NCBI RefSeq assembly: GCF_029504395.1
Contig: NZ_JAQFIF010000015.1
Location: forward strand, 1-64,000
DNA from: Arthrobacter sp. ES3-54
GTDB lineage: Bacteria > Actinomycetota > Actinomycetes > Actinomycetales > Micrococcaceae
Length of the DNA: 64,000 bases
Direction of reading: 5' to 3'
The notes below the pieces were generated by a model. It was given only the letters and a program-made list of their open reading frames with translations. It did not search any database and was not told the DNA's origin. This document shows, in pieces, positions 55,503-63,394 of the stretch (within the stretch, counting starts at the first letter, position 1; the number at the start of each line of letters is the position of its first letter). A program made the translations under genes and the position numbers.

Positions 55503-56279
55503 GTGGTTTCCCTTCAGCTCGGTGGCCGGACTGTGGTGGTCACGGGCGCGGGCCAGGGCCAGGGCGCTGCCGAGGCGCGCATGCTGGTGGAGTCCGGGGC
55601 CCGTGTCATCGCCACAGACCTGTCGGCGGACGTGCCTGCTGAGTTGGCTGCTGTGCCCTCGAGTTCCGCCGGCGCGCTGGTGTACCGGCAGCTTGATGTC
55701 GCCGATGCTTCCGGCTGGGCAGATCTAGCTTCCTGGATCGAGTCCCATGGGTGGCAGGTGGACGGGCTGGTCAACAATGCAGGCATCACCCAGCGCAGCC
55801 GGTTGCTGGATGCCTCCATAGCTGACCTTCAGCGCGTCTATGAAGTCAATGTCGCCGGAAGCCTGCTGGGGATCCAGGCGCTCTCACCCCTGCTGGGCAG
55901 TGCCGCATCCATCGTCAATGTCGGTTCCGTCGCAGGCCTGACCGCGCACTATCCGGTGGCCTACACCGCCAGCAAGTGGGCGTTGCGGGGACTCTCGCAG
56001 GTGGCAGCCATGGAACTCGGCCCGCGGGGGATCCGCGTTAATACTGTCCATCCGGGCTTCATCGAAACGCCCATGACGGCGAGCGCTAAGCCCGAATTCA
56101 GGCAGGCGACCATGGCCGAGATCCCGCTGGGGCGCACTGGAAGCGTGGAGGAGGTGGCCGGCGTCGTGTTGTTCCTCCTCAGCCCGCTCTCTTCATTTGT
56201 GACCGGTGCCGAGATCCCGGTGGACGGCGGCCAGTCAGGCCACGGCGGAGCAAAATCTGTCTCCGACGCCATGCGCTGA
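55503..56279 (+). CDS. Short-chain dehydrogenase/reductase (FabG-like)
   Basis: A 258-aa classical SDR with cofactor motif TGAGQGQGAAEAR, NNAG (LVNNAGITQRS), catalytic Ser (VNVGSVAG) and YTASK. The acidic residue after the second strand (ATDLSADV) suggests NAD. GTG 55503 is the likely start, overlapping the region directly after the FAH stop. It ends the plus-strand aromatic operon and converges with a second SDR. It probably oxidises or reduces a pathway alcohol/ketone; the substrate is unknown. Confidence 0.85.
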   Translation: MVSLQLGGRTVVVTGAGQGQGAAEARMLVESGARVIATDLSADVPAELAAVPSSSAGALVYRQLDVADASGWADLASWIESHGWQVDGLVNNAGITQRSRLLDASIADLQRVYEVNVAGSLLGIQALSPLLGSAASIVNVGSVAGLTAHYPVAYTASKWALRGLSQVAAMELGPRGIRVNTVHPGFIETPMTASAKPEFRQATMAEIPLGRTGSVEEVAGVVLFLLSPLSSFVTGAEIPVDGGQSGHGGAKSVSDAMR

Positions 56280-56297
56280 CGTGGCGCACGATTCCAA

Positions 56298-57080
56298 CTA
56301 GCCCGGCAGCACCGCCGACCAGCCGCCGTCGACCATCAGGTTGGCGCCCGTCACGTATGACGCTTCGTCGGAGGCAAGGAACAGAGCGCATTTGGCCACT
56401 TCTTCCGGCGTGCCGATCCGGCCCAGCGGGATGCTGCCGGCGATGGACCGCATGGGGTGGTCGGCGGCCAGGAGGTTGCCCTCGGTGGCGGCGGTGCGGA
56501 TCATTCCGGGGCTGACAGCGTTAACGCGCAGTCCATAGGGAGCTCCTTCGGCCGCGAGCTGCTTAGTCATGGCCACCACGGCTCCCTTCGCGGCAGTGTG
56601 GGCAAGCCGGCCGTTGGTCATGGAACCGGTAACTCCCGCCGTGGATCCCACCAGCACGACGGCGGCGTCCCGCACTTGGATCAGTTGTGGCCAGAAGTAT
56701 TTGACCGGCAGGAAGACCACATCCATCTCGTGTTCAACATTCCACTTCCAGTCGGCAAACGTGAGCTGCTCCACCGGGGCGAAGCGGGTGACCGCCGCGT
56801 TGGCATAGAGGATGTGAACCGGGCCCTGGTTTGCGGCTACGTCCTGCGCCCATGCCGCCACAGCGGTCTCGTCGGTGAGGTCAACCCGGCTGCTGCTCAT
56901 CCGGCCCCCGGCTGCGGTGACCTTGTGGACGGTGGCCGCGGCGCCGTCGTCGTCCATGTCGCAGCCCACCACCACGGCGCCCGCCTCGGCGAAGGCGAGC
57001 GCCGCCGCCCTGCCCTGGCCGCTGGCCGTTCCGGTGATGACGGCGGTTTTGCCGGCCAAGCGCTGGCTGGAGACAGGCAT
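56298..57080 (-). CDS. Short-chain dehydrogenase-like protein with His in place of the catalytic Tyr
   Basis: A 260-aa SDR with cofactor motif TGTASGQGRAAAL, acidic cofactor-selecting stretch (GCDMDDD), degenerate NNAG (YANAAVT) and Ser in VLVGSTAG. Where YxxxK is expected, the sequence reads HTAAK; the DNA has CAC, so the catalytic Tyr is replaced by His. The lysine is kept. The C-terminus is canonical (YVTGANLMVDGGWSAVLPG). It may still work with another general acid, may have a different reaction, or may be inactive. GAAGGGACC precedes the ATG. It lies between the aromatic operon and its LysR regulator. Confidence 0.83.
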   Translation of the reverse strand: MPVSSQRLAGKTAVITGTASGQGRAAALAFAEAGAVVVGCDMDDDGAAATVHKVTAAGGRMSSSRVDLTDETAVAAWAQDVAANQGPVHILYANAAVTRFAPVEQLTFADWKWNVEHEMDVVFLPVKYFWPQLIQVRDAAVVLVGSTAGVTGSMTNGRLAHTAAKGAVVAMTKQLAAEGAPYGLRVNAVSPGMIRTAATEGNLLAADHPMRSIAGSIPLGRIGTPEEVAKCALFLASDEASYVTGANLMVDGGWSAVLPG

Positions 57081-57151
57081 AGGGGTCCCTTCGAAAGTGC
57101 GTTCCTTCGACTCTCGCAGGAATGGCCCGGACGGGGAACGGCGCTTTGGCT

Positions 57152-58114
57152 CTAGGTGGTATCCGCCGCGTGGATAGTCACGGGGTGGGCGGTGACGGGG
57201 AAAAGTTCGTGCAGCCGCGAACAGGCCCGCTGGACCACAGAACGCAGCCAGACGCTGGCAGGGTCCTCTGCCTGGGACGGGTGCCAGTACATCGCTTCCA
57301 CGAGGGATGCTTCAGCGCCTTCGGAGAACCCCAGCACAACGATGTCCGCGCCGCGTTGAGCCCGTGCTGCCAGCATCCCGGGGACGAGCGCCACGAGGTC
57401 TGTCCCTTCCACCAGGAGTGGCAGGGACAGGAACCCGGCCACCACAGCCGCCACGCGGCGCTGAATACCTCGCGATTCGAACAGCTTGTCCGCTGGGGTG
57501 CTGATTCCCTCACCGAAATAGCCGACGGCGTGGGGAACAGTGGCCAGGTCCTCCACAGTGAGCCGGGGCTGCTGGAGCAGGGGATTTCCGGTGTCAGCCA
57601 CAGCAACGAAGCTGTCCCGGAACAGCTGCTTGCTGGCTCCCTGCATCTGGTACCCCGTGGGCCCGACGAGCAGGTCGATTTTTGAGTAGTCAGCCATCTG
57701 GCCCTGGATCCCGGACTTGGCTGTGGGAACGAAATCCACCGACACCCCGGGGGCCTCCTCGCGCAGGATCCCCCGCAGCGGCCCCACGATCAGCGCCGCC
57801 GCGTAGTCCGAGGCTGCGATGATGAATTCCCGCTCGCTCGTGGCGGCGTCGAAGCCGGACCGTACGCGCGTGGCCCGCTGGATGTGAAGCATGGCTTCAT
57901 CAACCAGCGGGACCAGGGACTGTGCGAAGGGCGTGAGGTCATAGGTGCGGCCGTTCCGCACCAGGAGTTCGTCGTCGAAATGGCGCCGGAGCCTGGCCAT
58001 GGCGGCGCTGGTGGCTGGCTGGCTGAGCTGGAGCCTCTCGGCTGCCCGGGAGATGTTCCGCAGTTCCAGCAGGACCTGCAGCTGGGGCAGCAGGTTGAGG
58101 TCCAGGTTCTTCAT
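57152..58114 (-). CDS. LysR-family transcriptional regulator
   Basis: A 320-aa LTTR with an N-terminal winged helix (QVLLELRNISRAAERLQLSQ, then PATSAAMARLRRHF) and a periplasmic-binding-protein-like effector domain. The NodD/LinR-like branch often responds to aromatic compounds. A GTG at 58120 or an ATG at 58114 is possible; neither has a strong ribosome-binding site. It lies between the aromatic operon and the pyranose-oxidase-like gene, so it could control either or both. The effector is unknown. Confidence 0.88.
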   Translation of the reverse strand: MKNLDLNLLPQLQVLLELRNISRAAERLQLSQPATSAAMARLRRHFDDELLVRNGRTYDLTPFAQSLVPLVDEAMLHIQRATRVRSGFDAATSEREFIIAASDYAAALIVGPLRGILREEAPGVSVDFVPTAKSGIQGQMADYSKIDLLVGPTGYQMQGASKQLFRDSFVAVADTGNPLLQQPRLTVEDLATVPHAVGYFGEGISTPADKLFESRGIQRRVAAVVAGFLSLPLLVEGTDLVALVPGMLAARAQRGADIVVLGFSEGAEASLVEAMYWHPSQAEDPASVWLRSVVQRACSRLHELFPVTAHPVTIHAADTT

Positions 58115-58189
58115 ACCCACAGGTTATCCGTGCCTCGAGGTCAGCCCAGCCACAGCTGGCGGCCGTCCGAGCCCCAACGAGCAGCTGAC

Positions 58190-59767
58190 CTAGGCGCCCT
58201 CCGAACCAAGCTTCTCAGCAACCTTCCGGGCACCGCGGACCGCGATGGCCACGCTCATCAGCGTGGGATTCATGGCCGTTGCCGTCGGAATGAGCGCATT
58301 TCCGCCCACTACCAGATTGTCGTAGCCCCACACGCGCGACCACGGGTCCGCCACCGAGCTGCCGTCGTCGGTTTCACCCATGCGCATGGTGCCCTGGTAG
58401 TGCAGGCTCGAGCCGTTCGGCATGAGCCGGGGCTCGGCAACGAAGGCGCCAAGGGCCTTGCCGGCACGCCGCAGCCGCTCGGTTGCCTCGGCGATTTCCG
58501 CGTTTTCCCGCTCGGTGAGCGCGTACTCGATGGTCATGTTGGGGAATCCCCTGTAGTCCGGCTCATTGTCGTCGAAGATGACGGCATCCTCGTAGCGCGG
58601 GTGCTTGCGCATGCCGTAGCCCATGTTGACGTAGCCCCAGCGGTTCTCGGAGTACGGGGTTCCCGGCTCCATCGGGAACGGCGTGGTCTCGGTGTACATC
58701 ACCTGGACGGAGAAGGGGTGCTCCGGCTCTGAGAACGGGATGCGGTTGACCGCCGCGACGGGGTCTGCCGGGTTCAGTGCGCGCCGGGCCAGCTCGGCCT
58801 TGAGGTCCTCTTCGGTGGCGTACCGCCCCATCTTTTCGGCGTCCAGCGCCACCGTGGAGATGACCACGGGATGCTCGGTCAGGTAGTGACCCAGCGCCTT
58901 CGGCCGCACGCCGGATGCCCAGAGGAGCTGCGGGGAGCGGAAGGCATCCCCGGCCACCACAACGATGTCCGCTGCCACGAATGACTTCTCCCCGGTGCGG
59001 AGGTCCTCGGCGGTGACACCGGTGACCCGGTGTCCGTCCAGTTCCACGCGGCGGACCAGGGTGAGGTCACGGAGTTCGAACTGCTTCGAGACCAGGCTGT
59101 CCTTATCGATCAGCGGTCCGAGGACGACGTCGGCCCCCGCCCAGCGCACGGACCCGTCGGGCTGCGGGTCCCCGGCAACCGGAAGGGTGCCCACGCCGTA
59201 CCCATCCGGCAGCTCCGCGCCGAACTCTTCATCGAGGAGGGTCCGAATGGCCTCACCAACGGCGGAGTCGGCAAACGCTGCGCTGTGGACGTGCAGCAGC
59301 TGCTTCGCGTCCTCAATCAGCCTTTCCCATTCGTCGCCCGCTATGAAGGGGATCTTTTCACTGAAGGCGGGCGACGGCGTCGCGCAGGTCCAGTGCGCAC
59401 CTTGGCCACCCACGTTGGTGGCCGCAGCCGCGGCCGGGAAGGATGACGCGTGGGCGGAGCCTGCGCCGCCGAAGTCCAGAAGGTGGGTGCCTTGACGGGC
59501 GGTGAACATGCCCTCGGTTACGGTGGCTGCGGGGATGCCGAGCGACTCCCGATAGGCACCGGCCTGCGGCCCCTGCGACATCTCGCGCGCACGCGCCTTC
59601 TCGGCTGGGTCGGGGATATTGCGGACGCTTTCGCCGGGAACCTCCGTAAGCCGCGGTCCGGCTTCGAACATCACCACCCGGGCGTTCGGGACCTGCTCGA
59701 GGAGCACCCGCGCATAGGTGGAGCCGATGGGCCCGCTGCCGACGATGGCGATAGTTGGGTTGGACAT
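58190..59767 (-). CDS. Pyranose 2-oxidase/C-glycoside 3-oxidase-like GMC flavoprotein
   Basis: A 525-aa GMC-superfamily flavoenzyme of the pyranose oxidase branch. It shows the FAD motif IVGSGPIGSTYARVL, the family-specific VGGQGAHWTCATP (fungal pyranose oxidases have STHWTCATP, where the His carries FAD; known actinobacterial relatives bind FAD non-covalently), catalytic His in GSSLHYQGTMRMG and Asn in TATAMNPTLMSVAIAVRGA. Related Arthrobacter-type enzymes oxidise the C3 hydroxyl of glycosides, including C-glycosides. ATG 59767 follows AAGGAG. An MFS gene upstream and a Gfo/Idh gene beyond it support glycoside catabolism; the substrate is inferred. Confidence 0.85.
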   Translation of the reverse strand: MSNPTIAIVGSGPIGSTYARVLLEQVPNARVVMFEAGPRLTEVPGESVRNIPDPAEKARAREMSQGPQAGAYRESLGIPAATVTEGMFTARQGTHLLDFGGAGSAHASSFPAAAAATNVGGQGAHWTCATPSPAFSEKIPFIAGDEWERLIEDAKQLLHVHSAAFADSAVGEAIRTLLDEEFGAELPDGYGVGTLPVAGDPQPDGSVRWAGADVVLGPLIDKDSLVSKQFELRDLTLVRRVELDGHRVTGVTAEDLRTGEKSFVAADIVVVAGDAFRSPQLLWASGVRPKALGHYLTEHPVVISTVALDAEKMGRYATEEDLKAELARRALNPADPVAAVNRIPFSEPEHPFSVQVMYTETTPFPMEPGTPYSENRWGYVNMGYGMRKHPRYEDAVIFDDNEPDYRGFPNMTIEYALTERENAEIAEATERLRRAGKALGAFVAEPRLMPNGSSLHYQGTMRMGETDDGSSVADPWSRVWGYDNLVVGGNALIPTATAMNPTLMSVAIAVRGARKVAEKLGSEGA

Positions 59768-59783
59768 GATGTCTCCTTTGAAA

Positions 59784-61280
59784 TCAGGCCGAAAGGGATT
59801 CGGAAGTTGTTTGCGAAGCGAGAACGGGTTCGTCAGAGAGGCGCCCGTGCGGAAGCAGAACCGCCGCGACGATTCCCACGGCGTACGTGGCCGCCAAGGC
59901 AATAAAGATGGGTGTGAAGACTGAGCCGTAGATCTGAGCCACGCTGGCCTGGACTGCCGGCGCGGCCCCTTGGACCAGCTTCGGGGTCAGGGTGGAAGCG
60001 TCCAGGCCCGCCGGCAAAAGGGCCGCCACGCCGAAGCCGATCACCCCGCCGATAATCGCCGTCGCCACTGTTGACCCCACCTGCCGCACCAGGTTGATGG
60101 TCGCGGTGATGGTGCCGGTCTGGCTGGCCGGAGCAGCTCCCTGGACCACTGCGACGATCAGGCTCATGAACGCGCCGGTGCCCATCCCAACAGCGGCCAT
60201 AACGATCATGGGAACCCATAGCGGAAGCCCGGCGGGCAGCATCGCCATCACAAAAAGTCCGGCGGCCCCCAACGATGTTCCCAGGATGGGGAAGATCCGG
60301 TACCGCCCTGTCCGGCTGGCCAGCCATCCGGTGAGCAGGTTGCTGGTCAGCATGCCGAACACGGTTGCGATGGGCACGAGCCCGGACACGGTGGCGGTTG
60401 TCTGGTACGCCATTTGGAAGTACGTGGGCAAATAGGCGGTGATGGAGAAGAGGCCGACGCCGATAATCGCCGAGAGTGCGGTGCCTGCCGCGATGGTCCG
60501 GTTGGCGAAGAAATGCAGGGGGACGATGGGTTCGGGTGCGCGGCGCTCAACAAAGTAGAAGGCAACAAAGCCCAGAATGCTGACCGCGAGCGCGGCAGCG
60601 GTGGCAGGGCCTGCGCTCCGTTCTGCGGCCCAGGTGGCGGCGAGGACAAGGGCCACCAGTGCAGCGGTAAAAACAGCTGCCCCGGCAACGTCGAAGTGGC
60701 GGGGCATGGGGCCAGGCTCCAAGTGGGGAACGGCAACCAGGGCAAGGGCCAGGGCTGCAGCGCCCACCGGGATGTTGATCCAGAAAACCCACTGCCAGCC
60801 CCAGTAATCGGTGATGGCGCCACCGAGAACGGGGCCAACCAGGACCGCGATGGGGAAAGCTGCGCCAATGATGGCCATGTAGCGCGGACGTTCCCGCTGC
60901 GAGGTGACCCTGGCGATGATGGTCTGCGACATTAGCTGCAGGCCCGCGGAGCTCATCCCCTGCAGGACGCGCGCGGCGATAAGCCATGCCATGTCCTGGG
61001 AGAACCCGCAGGCCAGGGAGGCAGCCAGGAACATCACCAGCGAACCGAGGAAGATCCGGCGGGCTCCCAGGACATCACCTAGTTTGCCGAGCACCGGCAG
61101 TAGCACTGTGCTCGCGAGGGTGTACCCCACAACAACCCAGCTCATGAGCTTCAGAGCGCCCAGCTCACCCGCAACCGTGGCCAGGGACGTGGACACCACG
61201 GTGTGGTCCAGGGCGCCGAGGAAGGAAACCGTGAGCAGGGAGATAACAAGGAGACGGAGTCTCAAAGGTGAAAGTGGCAT
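59784..61280 (-). CDS. MFS transporter, DHA2 (EmrB/QacA) type
   Basis: A 498-aa transporter with about 14 helices. Motif A-like region GKLGDVLGARRIFLGSLVMF and motif C-like GPVLGGAITDYWGWQWVFWI mark the DHA2 drug:H+ antiporter family. It is 16 bp upstream of the oxidase gene and on the same strand, so the two form an operon. It may import a glycoside or export a toxic oxidised product; the family usually exports. A promoter (61384-61411) and a palindrome (61290-61303) lie upstream. Confidence 0.9.
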   Translation of the reverse strand: MPLSPLRLRLLVISLLTVSFLGALDHTVVSTSLATVAGELGALKLMSWVVVGYTLASTVLLPVLGKLGDVLGARRIFLGSLVMFLAASLACGFSQDMAWLIAARVLQGMSSAGLQLMSQTIIARVTSQRERPRYMAIIGAAFPIAVLVGPVLGGAITDYWGWQWVFWINIPVGAAALALALVAVPHLEPGPMPRHFDVAGAAVFTAALVALVLAATWAAERSAGPATAAALAVSILGFVAFYFVERRAPEPIVPLHFFANRTIAAGTALSAIIGVGLFSITAYLPTYFQMAYQTTATVSGLVPIATVFGMLTSNLLTGWLASRTGRYRIFPILGTSLGAAGLFVMAMLPAGLPLWVPMIVMAAVGMGTGAFMSLIVAVVQGAAPASQTGTITATINLVRQVGSTVATAIIGGVIGFGVAALLPAGLDASTLTPKLVQGAAPAVQASVAQIYGSVFTPIFIALAATYAVGIVAAVLLPHGRLSDEPVLASQTTSESLSA

Positions 61281-61289
61281 AGTGATCTA

Positions 61290-61303
61290 CCCGAACGATC
61301 GGG
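61290..61303. promoter_or_regulatory. Palindrome in the 5' region of the MFS-oxidase operon
   Basis: CCCGA-ACGA-TCGGG (61290-61303) lies 10 bp before the MFS start codon, downstream of the predicted promoter. It may be an operator or a small RNA hairpin affecting translation. Confidence 0.35.
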
Positions 61304-61383
61304 CCGTCGACGCGACGTGTTGTGCCTCCGGCGCGCCATCACGACGGAGAACGGGTTCGGAAGGAACCCCGGCGCCGTTACCC

Positions 61384-61411
61384 ATACTACCCCACTTTAG
61401 TTGGAAAACAA
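61384..61411 (-). promoter_or_regulatory. Candidate promoter of the MFS-oxidase operon
   Basis: A -35 TTGTTT (61406-61411) and -10 TAGTAT (61384-61389) on the minus strand, 16 bp apart, in a locally AT-rich spot about 100 bp before the MFS ATG. Confidence 0.45.
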
Positions 61412-61452
61412 CAAAAGAATGCGTGGATTAGACGTCCATGGCGGGCACCCCC

Positions 61453-62250
61453 TCATGCAGCAAGCAAGGCGCGCGTGAGGATCATGTCCTCGAGCAGCTC
61501 CTCCAGTTCCGTTCCAGGCTGACCCGAAGAACGCGCCTCGATGGCCCGGCGCAGCGCCAGGCGGGGTGATGATTCATAGCGCTCCGGAGCCCTGAGTGTC
61601 CCGTGCTCAGTTGACGTCTCCAGCCGCGTCAGCCCGGCCGGCTGGTCCACGGTGACTTCGGTGCGCACCTCGCCGAGGGCCAGCACCTGGAGCAGTCCGC
61701 CGGCATGAAGGCCCGCCGCCGCCGTCGCCCCAAGGGTGACGGGTATTGCCCCGCCGGCAGATCCCCCTGAATCCAGCAGAGCAATCCTGGCTTGCGCCGT
61801 GGCAATGCACACCGGGAGCGTCAACGGGCCCTGGACCAGGGACCGCGCCCAGCCCAAGCCGTCGCGGATTACCGCTTCAAGGCCTGCCGCGGGGGCAGCA
61901 CACTCGACGGTGATGATCCGGGCAGGGCTGTCTCGTCTTGCCCGGACCGCATCGGCAACAACATCGGGGCGCAGGCGCGGGCGCTCAACGATGACCGGGA
62001 TGTCACCGGGCCATGGGTAGGCTCCGATTCCTTTCTGCGGGAGCACAGCAGGGTCCGCAATCACCACTGCCGCCGCTCCCCCGGCCCGGGCGGCCAGCAT
62101 GCCCTGCCACCAATCGCCGGATCCAGGCACCACAGCCACCGCCCCACTTACGTCATCGGTGAGTGCAGCACTGACGGGAAGCTCGGCGACAGCCGCGACA
62201 TAGGAAGGTAACGCCGTGAAGATGCCGCGCCCTAGATCTGCTGAACTCAC
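61453..62250 (-). CDS. Protein of unknown function coupled to a Gfo/Idh/MocA gene
   Basis: A 265-aa soluble protein that I do not recognise. It reads as alternating alpha/beta (AVAVVPGSGDWWQGMLAARA, GGAAAVVIADPAVLP, DIPVIVERPRLRPDVVADAV, ARIITVECAAPA), followed by LGATAAAGLHAGGLLQVLAL, a Rossmann-like helix-strand pattern with no standard cofactor motif. Its GTG overlaps the stop of the upstream Gfo/Idh/MocA gene as GTGA. This tight coupling suggests it is a partner subunit or an accessory of that oxidoreductase. No signal peptide or membrane segment is present. Confidence 0.7.
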   Translation of the reverse strand: MSSADLGRGIFTALPSYVAAVAELPVSAALTDDVSGAVAVVPGSGDWWQGMLAARAGGAAAVVIADPAVLPQKGIGAYPWPGDIPVIVERPRLRPDVVADAVRARRDSPARIITVECAAPAAGLEAVIRDGLGWARSLVQGPLTLPVCIATAQARIALLDSGGSAGGAIPVTLGATAAAGLHAGGLLQVLALGEVRTEVTVDQPAGLTRLETSTEHGTLRAPERYESSPRLALRRAIEARSSGQPGTELEELLEDMILTRALLAA

Positions 62251-63287
62251 TGCGACACCCCTTCAAGAACTTTCGCTGCGGCAGCATCGGCCAGGTCGAT
62301 TGCAAAATGCGAGTCAGCCAGCAGTTCGTCGTACTCCACAGGGGCCCCGCCTTCAAGGAGTGAGGCAAGCAGGCGCCACTCAGCCATATAGCCGTCTTCC
62401 GGATCCCGCCTGTACTCCGTCCACTGCCCGTCCGCGCTTCGCACTCGGGTGGCCGCGCTTCCGGCATGGACAAAGGCGGGCGGGAAATTCACCTCGATGC
62501 GGTCGTGGGAGGTGGCGATACTCATCCTCCAGAGGGCATCCGGTCCTTCCGGAAGCATGGTAAGCGCCAACTGGACCAGGATTCCGCCGGCCCGATACCC
62601 CACAAGGTAGCCGATTGGCGGAGCGACCCGCGCGTAGACAACCTCGTCGATGCCTGGCGCGATGTCCCTCACGGCCGGAAGATCATGGATCGCAAGACCG
62701 GTCAGCAGCTGCCGCAGGACGCTGGCCGCAACCGCAGGACTGTCGAGGTCCAGGCGTCCCCGCCGGACGGCCTGGAAAGGGCCACCCTCGGCGACCAGCC
62801 GGTGGTACCTGTCATTCGGCGGGAGCGCCAGCGTCACGGAGATCGCCTGTACCCGGCCCGCGAGGGCCACAAGATGATGCTTGGCCCGTCCCCACGCGGC
62901 GTCAAACAGGTGGTTCGTCCCCACCAGAAGAACCGTTCCTGCGACCCGGCAGGCAGAGATGACTTCATCGGCTTCTTCCCTGCTGGTGGCCAACGGCTTC
63001 TCGCAAAAGATGGCGGGCTTCCCCGCGGCTACAGCCGCCAGGATTTGGCGGGCATGTTCAGCGGGCGGGCTGCATATGGCCGCCAGATGGACAGCCGGGT
63101 CCGCAAGCAGGTCCGCCTCCCCCACCGACCACCGGGCATCAAGCCTTTCGGCCAGGCCCTGGGCGCGCCCACTTCCCGCATCGGCAATGTGCACCACCTT
63201 GAACAGCTCCGCCAGCCGCCCCAGCACCGGCAGATGCAGGGCCGCGACGCCCGGCCCGGCTCCAAGAAGTCCTACATTCCAAGGCAT
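62247..63287 (-). CDS. Gfo/Idh/MocA-family oxidoreductase
   Basis: A 346-aa NAD(P)-dependent sugar oxidoreductase. It has the N-terminal Rossmann motif (NVGLLGAGPGVAALHLPVLG) and the catalytic-lysine motif EKPLATSREEADEVI, followed by the C-terminal beta-sheet domain (HHLVALAGRVQAISVTLALP). Members act on keto- or inositol-type sugars and glycosides. Two ATGs (63290, 63287) follow GGAGG; 63287 has the better spacing. It is divergent from a ROK regulator and coupled to the unknown 265-aa gene. A role in processing 3-keto-glycosides from the oxidase at 58190 is a hypothesis. Confidence 0.87.
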   Translation of the reverse strand: MPWNVGLLGAGPGVAALHLPVLGRLAELFKVVHIADAGSGRAQGLAERLDARWSVGEADLLADPAVHLAAICSPPAEHARQILAAVAAGKPAIFCEKPLATSREEADEVISACRVAGTVLLVGTNHLFDAAWGRAKHHLVALAGRVQAISVTLALPPNDRYHRLVAEGGPFQAVRRGRLDLDSPAVAASVLRQLLTGLAIHDLPAVRDIAPGIDEVVYARVAPPIGYLVGYRAGGILVQLALTMLPEGPDALWRMSIATSHDRIEVNFPPAFVHAGSAATRVRSADGQWTEYRRDPEDGYMAEWRLLASLLEGGAPVEYDELLADSHFAIDLADAAAAKVLEGVSQ

Positions 63288-63394
63288 CATTGCCTCCCCC
63301 TCTTTTGTCCTTATTGTTCATAAGTACGGAAATATCTGGCTATAGTCGCTTTCAACCCCACCTTAGTCCCCTGCTATGTGTGAGAATTGTGATC

